In this document: one piece after another, positions 51,856 through 61,207 of the stretch
Layout of the letters: each line of letters starts with the position of its first letter
Position numbering within the stretch: position 1 is the stretch's first letter
DNA from: Rhizobium sp. RM
Lineage (GTDB): Bacteria > Pseudomonadota > Alphaproteobacteria > Rhizobiales > Rhizobiaceae
Length of the DNA: 64,000 nucleotides
NCBI RefSeq assembly: GCF_013390595.1
Contig: NZ_JACAWV010000022.1
Location: 62,001-126,000, forward strand
Reading direction: 5' to 3'
The notes under the pieces: model-generated
Database searches by the model: none
The model's input: only the letters and a program-made list of their open reading frames with translations
What the model was told of the DNA's origin: nothing
Program-made: the position numbers and the translations under genes

Positions 51856-52968
51856 ATGGCAGAGGCCAGGAAGACAGCGGAAGGAAAACAGCTCAGCGTC
51901 AAAGGCTTGACCCATAGCTATGGCGGGCAGAACGCCATCAGCGACATCAGCTTCGATATCGATGCGGGCGAGATTGTCGCCCTGCTTGGACCGAGCGGCT
52001 GCGGCAAATCCACGGTGTTGCGTGCGATTGCCGGCCTGATCCAGCCCAGAAGCGGCAGCCTGCGGCTGGGAGATCAGGATCTCGCCAATGTCTCGGCGCG
52101 GTCGCGTGGCATCGGCATGGTGTTTCAGAACTACGCCCTGTTCCCGCATCTGACCGTGGCGGAGAACATCGCCTATCCCCTCGCCTGCCAGCAGATGCCA
52201 CGCGCCGAGCGCAGGGCGCGTGTCGAGGAAATGCTCTCGCTGGTGCGCCTGAATGGGTATGGCAACCGCCTGCCGCGTGAACTGTCGGGCGGCCAGCAGC
52301 AGCGTGTCGCCGTTGCCCGCGCCATTGCCGGTCGCCCGTCGCTTCTCCTGCTCGATGAGCCCTTCGGTGCACTCGACCGGGCGCTGCGGTTCGATCTTCA
52401 GGTCGAACTTCTGCATCTGCAAAAGACACTCGGCATCACCACCCTCATCGTCACGCACGACCAGGAAGAGGCGCAAAGCCTCGCGGGCCGTCTTGTCCTG
52501 ATGAACAAGGGGCATGTCGAGCAGATCGATACACCGATGGCGGTTTATGACCGGCCAAAAACGCTGTTCGTCAACACCTTCATCGGCCAGGCCAATATGC
52601 TGCATGGAACCGTGGAGCGGCTGGATGGCGAGGCAACCACGGTTGCACTCGCCAATGGCCGGGCGCTGGTGCTGCCGCGCCGGCTCAATTTCACCACCGG
52701 CTCCAAGGTCACGATCACCTTCCGCCCGGAGGATGTCCGCCTGCAGCAGAGCCCGAGCGGAACCGCGCTGCCGGCGGCTTTGACCGTCTCCGTGCCGCTT
52801 GGGCCGACGCTGGTTCACGATCTTGCCCTGGAGGATGGAACGGGGCTGCGCGCCTCGCAGGTCCGTGGCCCCGCCACATTCATTCCCGCGCCGGGAGCCC
52901 AGCTCTTTGCCGAGATCGACACCGCAAGGTGTCACGCCTTTCCGAGCGAACCGGAAGTATCCCCGTAA
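51856..52968 (+). CDS. ABC transporter ATP-binding protein (spermidine/putrescine type)
   Basis: A 370-residue ATPase of the PotA/UgpC type: Walker A GPSGCGKST, Q-loop FQNYALF, signature LSGGQQQRVAVARA, Walker B LLLLDEPFGALD and switch His in THDQEEAQ, then a C-terminal OB-type regulatory domain. It energises the two permeases downstream. ATG 51856 has GAGGGAAAG upstream and lies about 100 bp after the predicted sigma-54 start; an earlier in-frame ATG at 51754 would begin at the transcript start. Confidence 0.9.
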   Translation: MAEARKTAEGKQLSVKGLTHSYGGQNAISDISFDIDAGEIVALLGPSGCGKSTVLRAIAGLIQPRSGSLRLGDQDLANVSARSRGIGMVFQNYALFPHLTVAENIAYPLACQQMPRAERRARVEEMLSLVRLNGYGNRLPRELSGGQQQRVAVARAIAGRPSLLLLDEPFGALDRALRFDLQVELLHLQKTLGITTLIVTHDQEEAQSLAGRLVLMNKGHVEQIDTPMAVYDRPKTLFVNTFIGQANMLHGTVERLDGEATTVALANGRALVLPRRLNFTTGSKVTITFRPEDVRLQQSPSGTALPAALTVSVPLGPTLVHDLALEDGTGLRASQVRGPATFIPAPGAQLFAEIDTARCHAFPSEPEVSP

Positions 52969-52994
52969 AGAAACAACAACGAAGAGGTGAACGC

Positions 52995-54038
52995 ATGAAC
53001 GACTTTAACATGACCCGCCGTCATTTCGGCTTTCTCGCCGCTGGTGCCGCCTTTGCAACGGCCCTGCCGTTTGCCGCCGCCCGTGCGGCCGGTGCTGCCG
53101 CCGTTGCGGCAACCTTCCCCGGCAACTGGGAAGACGGTTACCGCACCGTCCTGACCCCGCTGGTCAAGGAAGCCGGTTTCGATCTGACGGTTGCCCCGGC
53201 CATGGCGCAGGACCAGCTTGCCAAGGTCATGGCGAGCCCCGGCAATCCGCCTTACGACACGCTGCTGATGTCGCCCGGCCAGATGGCTGTCGCCATCGAA
53301 AAGGATCTGATCCAGAAGATCGATCCGTCGAAACTGAAGAACTGGAGCATGCTCGATCCGGCCTTCCAGGGCGAGTACGGTCCGACCGTCACGATCGAAG
53401 TCAACGGCATTGCCTATAATCCCGATCTCGTTCCGCGCCCGAAGGGCTACCGCGATCTCTTCGAAAACCCGGCCTTCAAGGGCAAGGTGTCCTGGACCGG
53501 TTTCGGCTCCAACACCGCCGTCATGGCCTATACCGAAATCGCCAGGATTTTCGGTTCCGGCCCCACGGACATGGACGCCGTCTTCAAGCTCTTCAAGGAC
53601 AATCCGGAGCATCTGAAGGGTGTCGTCGACAGCACCAATCATCAGATGACGCTGTTCCAGCAGGGCGAAATCGCCGTCTTCATGTGCTCGACCGGCAATG
53701 TCGCCCGTCTGAAGTCAATGGGCCTCAAGGCAGAGTTCGTGCAGCCGGAGACCGGCTCGCCGGCAGCGCCCGTCAACATTCATCTGACCAAGGGCGCAAA
53801 GAACGTCGATGCGGCCTACGCCTATATGGACGCCGCCATTTCCAAGGCTGCACAGGATCAGTTGAAGCTGCCGCCGCGCGAAATGTTCCCGACCAACAAG
53901 GACGTGGCGCTGACGCCCGGCATCGAGGCTTATGTAACGCGTGAGCAGCTCGCCAGCCTCGTCTACCCGGACTGGGCCGCCATCAACAAGAACCGCGCCG
54001 ACTGGATTCGCCAGTTCGACGCCCTCGTCGCGGGTTGA
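52995..54038 (+). CDS. ABC transporter substrate-binding protein (PotD-like)
   Basis: A 347-residue periplasmic binding protein with a Tat-type signal (MTRRHFGFLAAGAAFATALPFAAARA). The core shows the spermidine/putrescine and iron-type binding-protein pattern (TFPGNWEDGYRTVLTPLVKEAG, GIAYNPDLVP, FENPAFKGKVSW). It defines the substrate for the rightward operon; polyamine-like, guanidino or other cations are possible. Confidence 0.9.
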   Translation: MNDFNMTRRHFGFLAAGAAFATALPFAAARAAGAAAVAATFPGNWEDGYRTVLTPLVKEAGFDLTVAPAMAQDQLAKVMASPGNPPYDTLLMSPGQMAVAIEKDLIQKIDPSKLKNWSMLDPAFQGEYGPTVTIEVNGIAYNPDLVPRPKGYRDLFENPAFKGKVSWTGFGSNTAVMAYTEIARIFGSGPTDMDAVFKLFKDNPEHLKGVVDSTNHQMTLFQQGEIAVFMCSTGNVARLKSMGLKAEFVQPETGSPAAPVNIHLTKGAKNVDAAYAYMDAAISKAAQDQLKLPPREMFPTNKDVALTPGIEAYVTREQLASLVYPDWAAINKNRADWIRQFDALVAG

Positions 54039-54047
54039 GGTAACACC

Positions 54048-54875
54048 ATGAAGGCGAGCGGCTTTCCATACGTTGTCCCGATGCTGTTGCTGTCGGTGGC
54101 GTTTTTTGCAACGCCGCTCGCTGTTCTCGTCGGCTTCAGTTTCGTGGGTGCTGAGGGATTTTCCCTTGAGCACTACGGACGTTTTCTGGGGGACGCGTTC
54201 AATTTCCGCGTTCTCGTCAATACCGCCCGGCTGGGTCTGGAAACGGTTATCGGCACGACGCTGCTTGGCGTGCCGATAGCGCTGCTTTACTGGCACAGCG
54301 GCAAGACCGCACGCCAGATCATCATCTTCCTGACGCTGATCCCGATGCTGACGAGCAACGTCGTCAGAACCTTCGCCTGGATCGTCATTCTCGGGCGGCA
54401 AGGTCCGATCAGCGAGGCGCTGATGGCGCTTGGCCTGACCGGCAGCCCCATCAGCCTGATGTTCACCGAACTGGGTCTGGTCATGGCCATGTGCCAGATC
54501 GATCTTCCGCTGATCATTCTGCCGCTGGTCGCCATCCTGTCGCGTACGCCGGTGCAGTTTACCGAGGCGGCCGAGGTTTCCGGGGCTGGCCCCTGGCGCA
54601 TCTTCCTGACCGTTCTGCTTCCGCTGATGCTGCCGGGTCTGCTGGCCGGCTGGATACTGGTTTTTGCCAGCACCAGCAGTTCCTTTGTCACCCAGGCCGT
54701 CATCGGCGGCGCGCGCAATGTCTATGTTCCGCAGCTCATCTATCGTGAGGTCGGCACGCTTTTCGACTGGCCCATGGCATCGGCAATCGCCGTGGTTCTT
54801 CTGCTTTCCACCGGCTGCCTGCTGGTCGCTCTCACCATGATTTCCCGTCACAGGAGGCTCGTCGGCCATGCGTAA
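54048..54875 (+). CDS. ABC transporter permease (PotB-like)
   Basis: A 275-residue inner-membrane permease with six predicted helices and the EAA loop TEAAEVSGAGPWRIFLTVLLPLMLPGLLAG (about residues 180-210). Lies 9 nt after the binding-protein gene and overlaps the next permease by 8 nt. Confidence 0.9.
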   Translation: MKASGFPYVVPMLLLSVAFFATPLAVLVGFSFVGAEGFSLEHYGRFLGDAFNFRVLVNTARLGLETVIGTTLLGVPIALLYWHSGKTARQIIIFLTLIPMLTSNVVRTFAWIVILGRQGPISEALMALGLTGSPISLMFTELGLVMAMCQIDLPLIILPLVAILSRTPVQFTEAAEVSGAGPWRIFLTVLLPLMLPGLLAGWILVFASTSSSFVTQAVIGGARNVYVPQLIYREVGTLFDWPMASAIAVVLLLSTGCLLVALTMISRHRRLVGHA

Positions 54876-55689
54876 CCAACGCGAAAATCCTCTTCCGGCC
54901 TTTCTCTACAAATCGTTCGTTTTCGGCTTCGGCGGCCTGTGCGTGATCTATCTGATCGCCCCCATCGTCATTGCGCTGACCATGTCTTTCACGTCGGGGC
55001 AGACACTGAAATATCCGCCCGAGGGCTTTTCGCTGCGCTGGTACGAGGCCCTGCTTGATCCCGTGCGTTCGGCGACGGAGCATATCGCCGCTGCCAATTC
55101 GCTGAAGATTGCCGGTCTTGCCGTTTTAGGGTCGCTTCTGTTTGCCGTGCCCGCCACCATCGGCATGACACGGATGAAGCGAAGCGCTGTCGGCACGATC
55201 GAGCCGCTGCTTCTTGCCCCGCTCGTGCTGCCAAGCCTCGTTTATGGTCTGGCCGCACTGATCGTTGCGAATTTCGTCGGTTTCCAGCCGTCGCTCTGGC
55301 TCACCGTCGTCGGTCACGTCGTCGTCTTCGGCCCGCTGATGTACCGCGCCGCCTCGGTTGTTGCCCAGGGCATCAACCCATCACTGGCGGAAGCATCGAC
55401 GGTGATGGGCGCCGGCTGGTTCACGACCCTGCGGCGGGTGACGCTGCCGCTGCTGATGCCGGGCATTCTGGCCGGCGCATTCCTTGTTTTCATCCAGTCG
55501 CTCGACAACGTCTCCGTCTCGCTTTTCCTCGCGGATGCACAGACGACGGTTCTGCCACTGCGCATGTTTGCTCTCATCGAAGAGTCGCTCGATGTCCGCG
55601 TCGCGGCGATCTCGGGACTTCTGATCGGCCTCACGCTCGTGGTGATGCTCGTTGCAAGACGGGTGCTGGCGCCACCGAGGCAGGCCTGA
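54868..55689 (+). CDS. ABC transporter permease (PotC-like)
   Basis: A 273-residue inner-membrane permease with six predicted helices and the EAA loop AEASTVMGAGWFTTLRRVTLPLLMPGILAGAF. Start codon overlaps the preceding gene's end. Together with the PotB-like protein it forms the channel of the rightward transporter. Confidence 0.9.
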   Translation: MRNQRENPLPAFLYKSFVFGFGGLCVIYLIAPIVIALTMSFTSGQTLKYPPEGFSLRWYEALLDPVRSATEHIAAANSLKIAGLAVLGSLLFAVPATIGMTRMKRSAVGTIEPLLLAPLVLPSLVYGLAALIVANFVGFQPSLWLTVVGHVVVFGPLMYRAASVVAQGINPSLAEASTVMGAGWFTTLRRVTLPLLMPGILAGAFLVFIQSLDNVSVSLFLADAQTTVLPLRMFALIEESLDVRVAAISGLLIGLTLVVMLVARRVLAPPRQA

Positions 55690-55721
55690 CCCAATCTCAT
55701 GACATTCTGGAAGGAACACCC

Positions 55722-57146
55722 ATGAACATACGTGCCACAAAGTCTGGTTCTTACCGTGTCGGCTCGCTGCTGGCCGATTTCCAGCCGAATTTCGAATTCT
55801 CGGCGCCGCTGCCCCTGCCCGTAGAAGAGTTCGAGGATCGCCTGCGCCGCATCCGCCGGCAGGCGGTGGAAGCCGGTCACGACGCGCTTCTGGTTCACAC
55901 CGGCGGCGTTGGCTGGTTCCACACCTCCAACCACTATCTGCGCTACATCTGCGACTGGATGCGCGAGGGTGTGCTGATTATCCCGACGGATGCCGACAAG
56001 CCGATGGTGCTCCTGTCCTTTTTCACCCAGTCGGTGCTGTTGCCGCCGGGCGGTGAACCGGTGCTGGTGGAAGACATCTGGCAGATCGGCCCTATCGGCC
56101 GTGAATATGCCGACCGGCCGGGTGACAGCGTTATCAAGACGGCGGAAAAATGCGCCGAACTGCTGACCGGAATGGGGCTGTCGAAAGCCCAGATCGGCCG
56201 CATCGGCGACCGCACCTCGCTGACCTTCTGGGCGGCGCTGGACGAGCTGATGCCGAAGAGCAGGTTCGTTGCCGACAATGCCATTCTCGACCGGATGCAG
56301 AAGGTGCGTTCGCCACGCGAGATCGAGATGTTCCGCGCCGCCGCGCAACTGGTCAGCGTCGCCACCCAGGCCGCCTACCATGTGGCGAAACCCGGCGTGA
56401 CCGACCATGAAATCTACGCGGCCTTCACCCAGGCGCAGCTTTCCTTCGGCGGAGAGACCGGCGACGGATACCAGATCGGCATCAACGAATTCGGCACGCA
56501 TTGCGGCAAGCCATACGGCCATGTCGTGCGTCCCGGCGATCTCATCAACCTCTATGTCTCCAATGTCACCTATCGCGGCTACACGGCCCAGACTGCCCGC
56601 ATGATCGCCATTGGCGACGTCACCAAACGGCAGGAAGAGGTGCTGGCCGCCTGCACCGAAGGCGTGAAGCGCGCCGAGAAGCTGATCCGCCCGGGTGCCT
56701 TGATGCGCGACGTCAACAATGCGGCCTTCGAGCCGATGATCGAGCGCGGCATGCTGGCATCACCCGAGGCGCGCACCATGCCCTACAACTGGGCGCCGAT
56801 GGACGATGGCAGCGCGCGTCTTATCCCGCGCCAATATGTCAAAAACATCGATTGGGAAGCACAGGGCCGTACCCTCATGCACGTCTATCCGGCGACGCAC
56901 GGCCCGCATAACCCCAATCTCGGCCACTCCGTCGGCATGGCCGGTGGCCAGAACAGTTTTAACATCTCCTCGCACAATTACGACCGGATGGAGGAAGGCA
57001 TGGTGTTCGTGCTGCACACGCAATGGCTGGAGCCACTCTCGGCCGGCTGCAATGTCGGCGACATGTATGTCGTGACCAAAGACGGCTTCGAAAACCTGAG
57101 CCGCCACACACCGCTTGAAACCCACCGCATCGCTACCGAGGCTTGA
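55722..57146 (+). CDS. M24-fold (creatinase-like) hydrolase lacking metal ligands
   Basis: A 474-residue pita-bread-fold protein: N-terminal creatinase domain (residues about 35-190) and C-terminal M24 domain (about 200-450). The two metal Asp of aminopeptidase P-type enzymes are absent: the region reads LINLYVSNVTYRGYTAQTARM, where creatinase has LSLNCFPMIAGYYTALERT, also without the Asp pair; the Gly-His motif NLGHSVG remains, matching creatinase GYGHSFG. This suggests a metal-free amidinohydrolase-like enzyme acting on a creatine-like or other C-N compound rather than a proline peptidase. It is 32 nt after the transporter genes and 1 nt before a flavin reductase. Confidence 0.85.
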   Translation: MNIRATKSGSYRVGSLLADFQPNFEFSAPLPLPVEEFEDRLRRIRRQAVEAGHDALLVHTGGVGWFHTSNHYLRYICDWMREGVLIIPTDADKPMVLLSFFTQSVLLPPGGEPVLVEDIWQIGPIGREYADRPGDSVIKTAEKCAELLTGMGLSKAQIGRIGDRTSLTFWAALDELMPKSRFVADNAILDRMQKVRSPREIEMFRAAAQLVSVATQAAYHVAKPGVTDHEIYAAFTQAQLSFGGETGDGYQIGINEFGTHCGKPYGHVVRPGDLINLYVSNVTYRGYTAQTARMIAIGDVTKRQEEVLAACTEGVKRAEKLIRPGALMRDVNNAAFEPMIERGMLASPEARTMPYNWAPMDDGSARLIPRQYVKNIDWEAQGRTLMHVYPATHGPHNPNLGHSVGMAGGQNSFNISSHNYDRMEEGMVFVLHTQWLEPLSAGCNVGDMYVVTKDGFENLSRHTPLETHRIATEA

Positions 57147-57147
57147 T

Positions 57148-57810
57148 ATGACCAGCACCCCCGGACACACCCATTTCGATTTCACCAGACTGAACGAGCG
57201 CGAGCGCTACAAGATCCTGATCGGTACTGTCATCCCGCGCCCGATCGCGCTGGTCACCACCGTCAACAAGGACGGCCAGCCGAATGCCGGTCCGTTCAGC
57301 TTCTTCAACGTGCTGACCCATGACCCGGCGATTGTCGCCATCGGCGTCGAGAATTACGCCGACATGCGCTTCAAGGATACGGCCCGCAACATCCGTGAAA
57401 CCGGCGAATTCACGGTGCATATCTGCGACAACGCGCTCGTCGAGCAGATGGAGGTCTGCGCCATCAAGTTCGGTCCCGAGGTGGATGAAATGGAAGAGGC
57501 CGGCCTTGCCACGGTGCCCGGCCAGATGGTGTGCAGCCCCCGCATTCTCGCGGCCCCCGCAGCGCTGGAATGCCGCCGCCACACCACGCTGCAGGTTGGC
57601 CCTGCCCGCGAAATCATCCTTGGCGAAGTCGTCGGCGTCTTCGTGCGCAGCGATGCGGTCAATGCCGCAAACCTGCACATCGACCAGCAGCTGATGGACG
57701 CGGTCGGCCGTATGGGCGGCCACACCTATACCCGCACCCGCGACCAGTTCGACATCAAGACCATGTCACCGGACGAATGGGCGACGCGGAAGAAAATGGC
57801 GGCCGAGTAA
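57148..57810 (+). CDS. flavin reductase-like FMN-binding protein
   Basis: A 220-residue split-barrel flavin reductase (IGTVIPRPIALVTTVNKDGQPNAGPFSFFNVLTHDPAIVAIG; conserved FMN loop). Such proteins reduce FMN for a monooxygenase or act as oxidoreductases themselves. ATG 57148 is one base after the creatinase-like stop, so the two are coupled. A monooxygenase partner is not in this operon; an acyl-CoA dehydrogenase-fold gene lies at 58732. Confidence 0.85.
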   Translation: MTSTPGHTHFDFTRLNERERYKILIGTVIPRPIALVTTVNKDGQPNAGPFSFFNVLTHDPAIVAIGVENYADMRFKDTARNIRETGEFTVHICDNALVEQMEVCAIKFGPEVDEMEEAGLATVPGQMVCSPRILAAPAALECRRHTTLQVGPAREIILGEVVGVFVRSDAVNAANLHIDQQLMDAVGRMGGHTYTRTRDQFDIKTMSPDEWATRKKMAAE

Positions 57811-57842
57811 GCCCTATCCGTCGCATCGCTCTCCCCGCAACA

Positions 57843-58535
57843 TCAGGCCCGCATCCTCGGCGTCTTCGCAAAGACGCTCAGGCCCAGCCAGTCCTGCATG
57901 TTGCGGGCAAGGCCTCTGTCGCCTTCCAGTTTGAGGGTTGATGCGTCGATTTCCTGACGGATGGTGGAGATGCCCATCCAGATGGCGGTCATGGAGCGCA
58001 GGGCCCCTTCGACGAGGAGGTCGACGTCGTAGCCGGGGTCGAAATTGCAGAGGTCGACCTGGCCGTTTTCCACCACCAGCCACCAGCATCGCTGCGAGGC
58101 GGAAAGTTCGGGGTACAGAAACTGAATCGTGCAGCGGCGCGGCGGCAGCCTTCCGGCATCGAGGTTGCGGCGCATGTCCCACATCAAAAGAGACGGGTCG
58201 AGGTTCTTGAGCGACAGGCGTGACTCCATCCAGCGCTGCGACCAGTTGCCCAGCCCGACGATCAGCGGGCGCAGCTCCTCGCCAGCGGCGGTGAGCTGGT
58301 AATCGTTGATGCCGCCGGCATTGCGCGTGACCGTGATGATGCCGGAGTGTTCGAGTTCCTTCAGCCGCTTGGACAGCAGCGCCGGAGACATTTTGGGCAG
58401 GCCGCGGCGCAGCTCGTTAAAGCGTGTCGAGCCGCACAGGAGTTCGCGCACGACCAATGGCGTCCAGCGCGAACAGAGGACTTCCGCTGCCATAGAGACG
58501 GGGCAGAACTGCCCATAGCCGTGACGCTCTACCAT
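57843..58535 (-). CDS. HxlR family transcriptional regulator
   Basis: A 230-residue HxlR winged-helix protein (residues about 10-100; CPVSMAAEVLCSRWTPLVVRELLCGSTRFNELRRGLPKMSPALLSKRLKELEHSG) with a longer C-terminal domain than usual. Good Shine-Dalgarno (GGAGG 6 nt before ATG 58535). Convergent with the flavin reductase and divergent from the acyl-CoA dehydrogenase-fold gene. Confidence 0.88.
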   Translation of the reverse strand: MVERHGYGQFCPVSMAAEVLCSRWTPLVVRELLCGSTRFNELRRGLPKMSPALLSKRLKELEHSGIITVTRNAGGINDYQLTAAGEELRPLIVGLGNWSQRWMESRLSLKNLDPSLLMWDMRRNLDAGRLPPRRCTIQFLYPELSASQRCWWLVVENGQVDLCNFDPGYDVDLLVEGALRSMTAIWMGISTIRQEIDASTLKLEGDRGLARNMQDWLGLSVFAKTPRMRA

Positions 58536-58731
58536 GGGGACCTCCAGAGGTCTAATGGCCCCAAGAATATTGCAAAGCGGCCGTTCCGCCAATGCCCCAT
58601 CCGGGTGTGCCCTGCCCTCAGCGACAAGGCGGTTCGACCGAGGTTTTGAGCAGTACAGTTCCTGAACTAGCGGCAGGTCTGAAACGGGCGCAAAATTTCA
58701 GTCCTGATCTCGAGGAGGAGGAGGACTTGAA

Positions 58732-59889
58732 ATGCTCGGGCTTGTAGAACCAATGGAAAGACCGGTCGGCGGTCCCTCGATTGCCGAACGAACCCGTTCC
58801 GTGTTGCAGACGCTTGCGGAACGCGCCGCATCGATCGATGAAAACGATGACTTCGTGGGCCAGAATTACGGCCTGTTGAAAGAGGCCGGTCTGGTGCATG
58901 CGGGTGTGCCCGAAGAGCTGGGCGGGCTGGGTGCAGAGGTGCCGGAACTGGCAGAGATGCTGAAATCGCTGGCGCATGTCTGCGGCTCCACCGCGCTTGC
59001 CTTTTCCATGCATACCCATCAGGTCGCCATTCCCGCCTGGCGCTGGCGCCACCAGAAGGTGGCGGCGGTGGAACCGCTGCTGAAACGGGTGGCGGCCGAC
59101 AGGATCATTCTGCTGTCAAGTGGAGGGTCGGACTGGATCGGCGGATCGGGCAAGGCAACGAAGGTGGATGGCGGCTACCGCATCGCGGCACGCAAACGCT
59201 TTACCTCCGGTGCGGCCGCAGGCAATGTTCTGATGACCGGCGCGATTTATGAAGGCGACGACGGCAGCCGCAGCGTCATTCACTTTGGCGCACCGATGGC
59301 CGCGCCCGAGGTTTCCATAGAAGAAACCTGGCGCACGATGGGCATGCGGGGCACCGGCTCCAACGATGTCATCATCGATGACCTGTTCATACCGGATGCG
59401 AACGTCGCCTTTTCCAGAACAGCAGGACAATGGCATCCGGTGTTCCAGGTGATCGCCACGGTGGCCTTCCCGCTGATCTATGCCGTCTATCTCGGTATCG
59501 CCGAAAACGCCCGCGACATTGCCATCAACATGGTGCGCGGCAAGACCAGCAGCGAGCACACGATTGGCCTGATCGGGCGCATGGACACGGCACTGAGAGC
59601 CGCACAGCTTGCCCACCGCTGGATGCTGGAGGTGGTGGCGAGAAACGCGCCTTCGGCCGAGACGGTCAACGAGGTGATGATCGGTCGCTCACTGGTGGCA
59701 CGCCACGCCATCGAGGTCGCGGAACTGGCCATGGAAGTTGCCGGTGGCGCAGCCTTCTATCGCGACAACGGGCTGGAACGCTGCTTCCGCGATATTCAGG
59801 GCGCGCGTTACCACCCAATGCAGCCGGGCGCCCAGGCACATTATGCCGGGGCATGCGCACTGGGATTACCGACGGACACGATCTACTGA
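58732..59889 (+). CDS. acyl-CoA dehydrogenase-fold flavoprotein
   Basis: A 385-residue protein with the acyl-CoA dehydrogenase N-, middle and C-terminal domains: LGGLGAEVPELAEML, GTGSNDVIIDDLFIPDANVAF and FRDIQGARYHPMQPGAQAHYAGACALGLP. The C-terminal RDIQGARYHP pattern and the lack of a clear active-site Glu leave open a flavin-dependent monooxygenase of the DszC-like type, with a flavin reductase gene 900 bp away. Strong Shine-Dalgarno (GAGGAGGAGGAGG). Divergent from the HxlR gene that may control it. Confidence 0.85.
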   Translation: MLGLVEPMERPVGGPSIAERTRSVLQTLAERAASIDENDDFVGQNYGLLKEAGLVHAGVPEELGGLGAEVPELAEMLKSLAHVCGSTALAFSMHTHQVAIPAWRWRHQKVAAVEPLLKRVAADRIILLSSGGSDWIGGSGKATKVDGGYRIAARKRFTSGAAAGNVLMTGAIYEGDDGSRSVIHFGAPMAAPEVSIEETWRTMGMRGTGSNDVIIDDLFIPDANVAFSRTAGQWHPVFQVIATVAFPLIYAVYLGIAENARDIAINMVRGKTSSEHTIGLIGRMDTALRAAQLAHRWMLEVVARNAPSAETVNEVMIGRSLVARHAIEVAELAMEVAGGAAFYRDNGLERCFRDIQGARYHPMQPGAQAHYAGACALGLPTDTIY

Positions 59890-59896
59890 CGAAAAC

Positions 59897-59920
59897 GCTG
59901 GCCGGTCCTGTCCGGCCAGC
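59897..59920 (+). terminator. hairpin between the flavoprotein and convergent gene
   Basis: Perfect 9-bp stem GCTGGCCGG / CCGGCCAGC with a 6-nt loop, 7 bp after the stop. No T-run, so it may act as a bidirectional end for both convergent genes. Confidence 0.55.
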
Positions 59921-59933
59921 CCCAACCGGTGCC

Positions 59934-60389
59934 CTAGCAAGCGGGCCGCAGATAGGTTCTGAAATAGTCACCCGATGTCCAGATGCCAGCCCTGAGCTTC
60001 GCATCCACCGCTTCGGGTGTGGCGGGAACCAGCAGCAGCATACGCTCGGCGATGGCATCACCGGGCCGCATGATATCGGCGATGCAGGCCAGTTCTTCAT
60101 CGAGATCGATATCCTCCGGCAGCGCCGCCATGCGTCGCTCCGCCAGAATGGCGACCTCGTGCAAGGCGTTGCGCAGCCCCATAAGCTCAAGATCGTCAGG
60201 GCTGAGAGCTGCGGTATCAAGCGAAATGCCCGCTGCATCCCAGCCTGCGACATCAAGGATTTCGATCTGCTCCCGCACGAATTGTAAAATGGATTTTTCC
60301 AGCTTGTTGATAGAGTTAAACAGGTTTTCTCGATCATTGCATGAGAGTGCGGACGGAATGAATGTCGGGTCCAGGGTCAGCTTGAACAT
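59934..60389 (-). CDS. hypothetical protein
   Basis: A 151-residue soluble, acidic, helix-rich protein (ELEKSILQFVREQIEILDVAGWDAAG then several DLDEELACIADIMRPG helices). No family recognised; no membrane segment or motif. Start chosen at ATG 60389 with a GGGGTGGGG-type upstream purine stretch. Convergent with the flavoprotein gene; may lie at the edge of the phage-related region. Confidence 0.55.
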   Translation of the reverse strand: MFKLTLDPTFIPSALSCNDRENLFNSINKLEKSILQFVREQIEILDVAGWDAAGISLDTAALSPDDLELMGLRNALHEVAILAERRMAALPEDIDLDEELACIADIMRPGDAIAERMLLLVPATPEAVDAKLRAGIWTSGDYFRTYLRPAC

Positions 60390-61207
60390 CAGGCCCCACC
60401 CCTGACTCTGGCAAGGCCGTCTAAGACGGCGATGTCGCTCCAAGAAAACATTCTGCAACTCTCTCCTGTAGATTATGCCGGGATGATAAGCGCGTCCGGG
60501 GCATGTGGGCAAGCGAAATATGAATTAATTCCTATATCGTTTACCTGTCGATACAGATGCCGTTCTAATTCATATGGTTAGGTGGCTAGGAAAAATTTCA
60601 ACCGGAAATATGCTGTTGGGATCGGGGTGAAACACCGGCGATCGGTCTCGATCGATGCGATCAGCGGCCTATCCGTCTTGCCCTGAAACAGATTTGGGCA
60701 CTTGCCGGACTGTCATTTAGAAAGCCGGGATTTTGTGTCTCGATGCTAAAACAACGCTTCTTTCTAGTGCGCAACAAACGCCAGCAATACATTGATATAA
60801 AACGAATTTACTCGCCATGTCAGGACGTTTTTCGAGGTGTTTATGTTTGACGTTTACGTCAAATCTGGTGGCGAGTGCGATGATAGCCGGAGACCGGAAA
60901 ATGACGTGGTTTAACAAGGCCGTCACCTTCATCCGCCGCTTGGGCTGCTGCACATTTACATGGCCCATACACCCACCGCGATACCGCTGATGCCGGACGT
61001 CAATGCCGGCTCACTGCCCACCCCGTTTATGCGCATCGCCCGTCTGGAGGGGTGAGAACCAGCTCGCCAGCGATGTGCAGCACGGCCCGCCAAAACGCTG
61101 GTTGTGAAGCCAGAGCATCTATCGGTACAGCAGGCGCGGCGGTATCGAACCGGCCCGGAGATTTCACCGCCTTCGTTTCAGGCCACCTCGTTTCAGGCTA
61201 CCTCGCT
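60390..61207. other. gene-poor stretch at the phage-region edge
   Basis: About 800 bp without a supportable gene. A minus-strand frame at 60717-60968 is open, but its composition is not protein-like. The stretch has lower GC in its first half. It contains a triple 15-bp tandem repeat at its right end (61174-61218). No integrase, tRNA or att-like pair could be recognised. Confidence 0.4.

Noticed and set aside
60717-60968. 83-residue minus-strand frame resembling a transposase fragment
   Set aside because: No transposase motif, inverted repeat or target duplication could be recognised.
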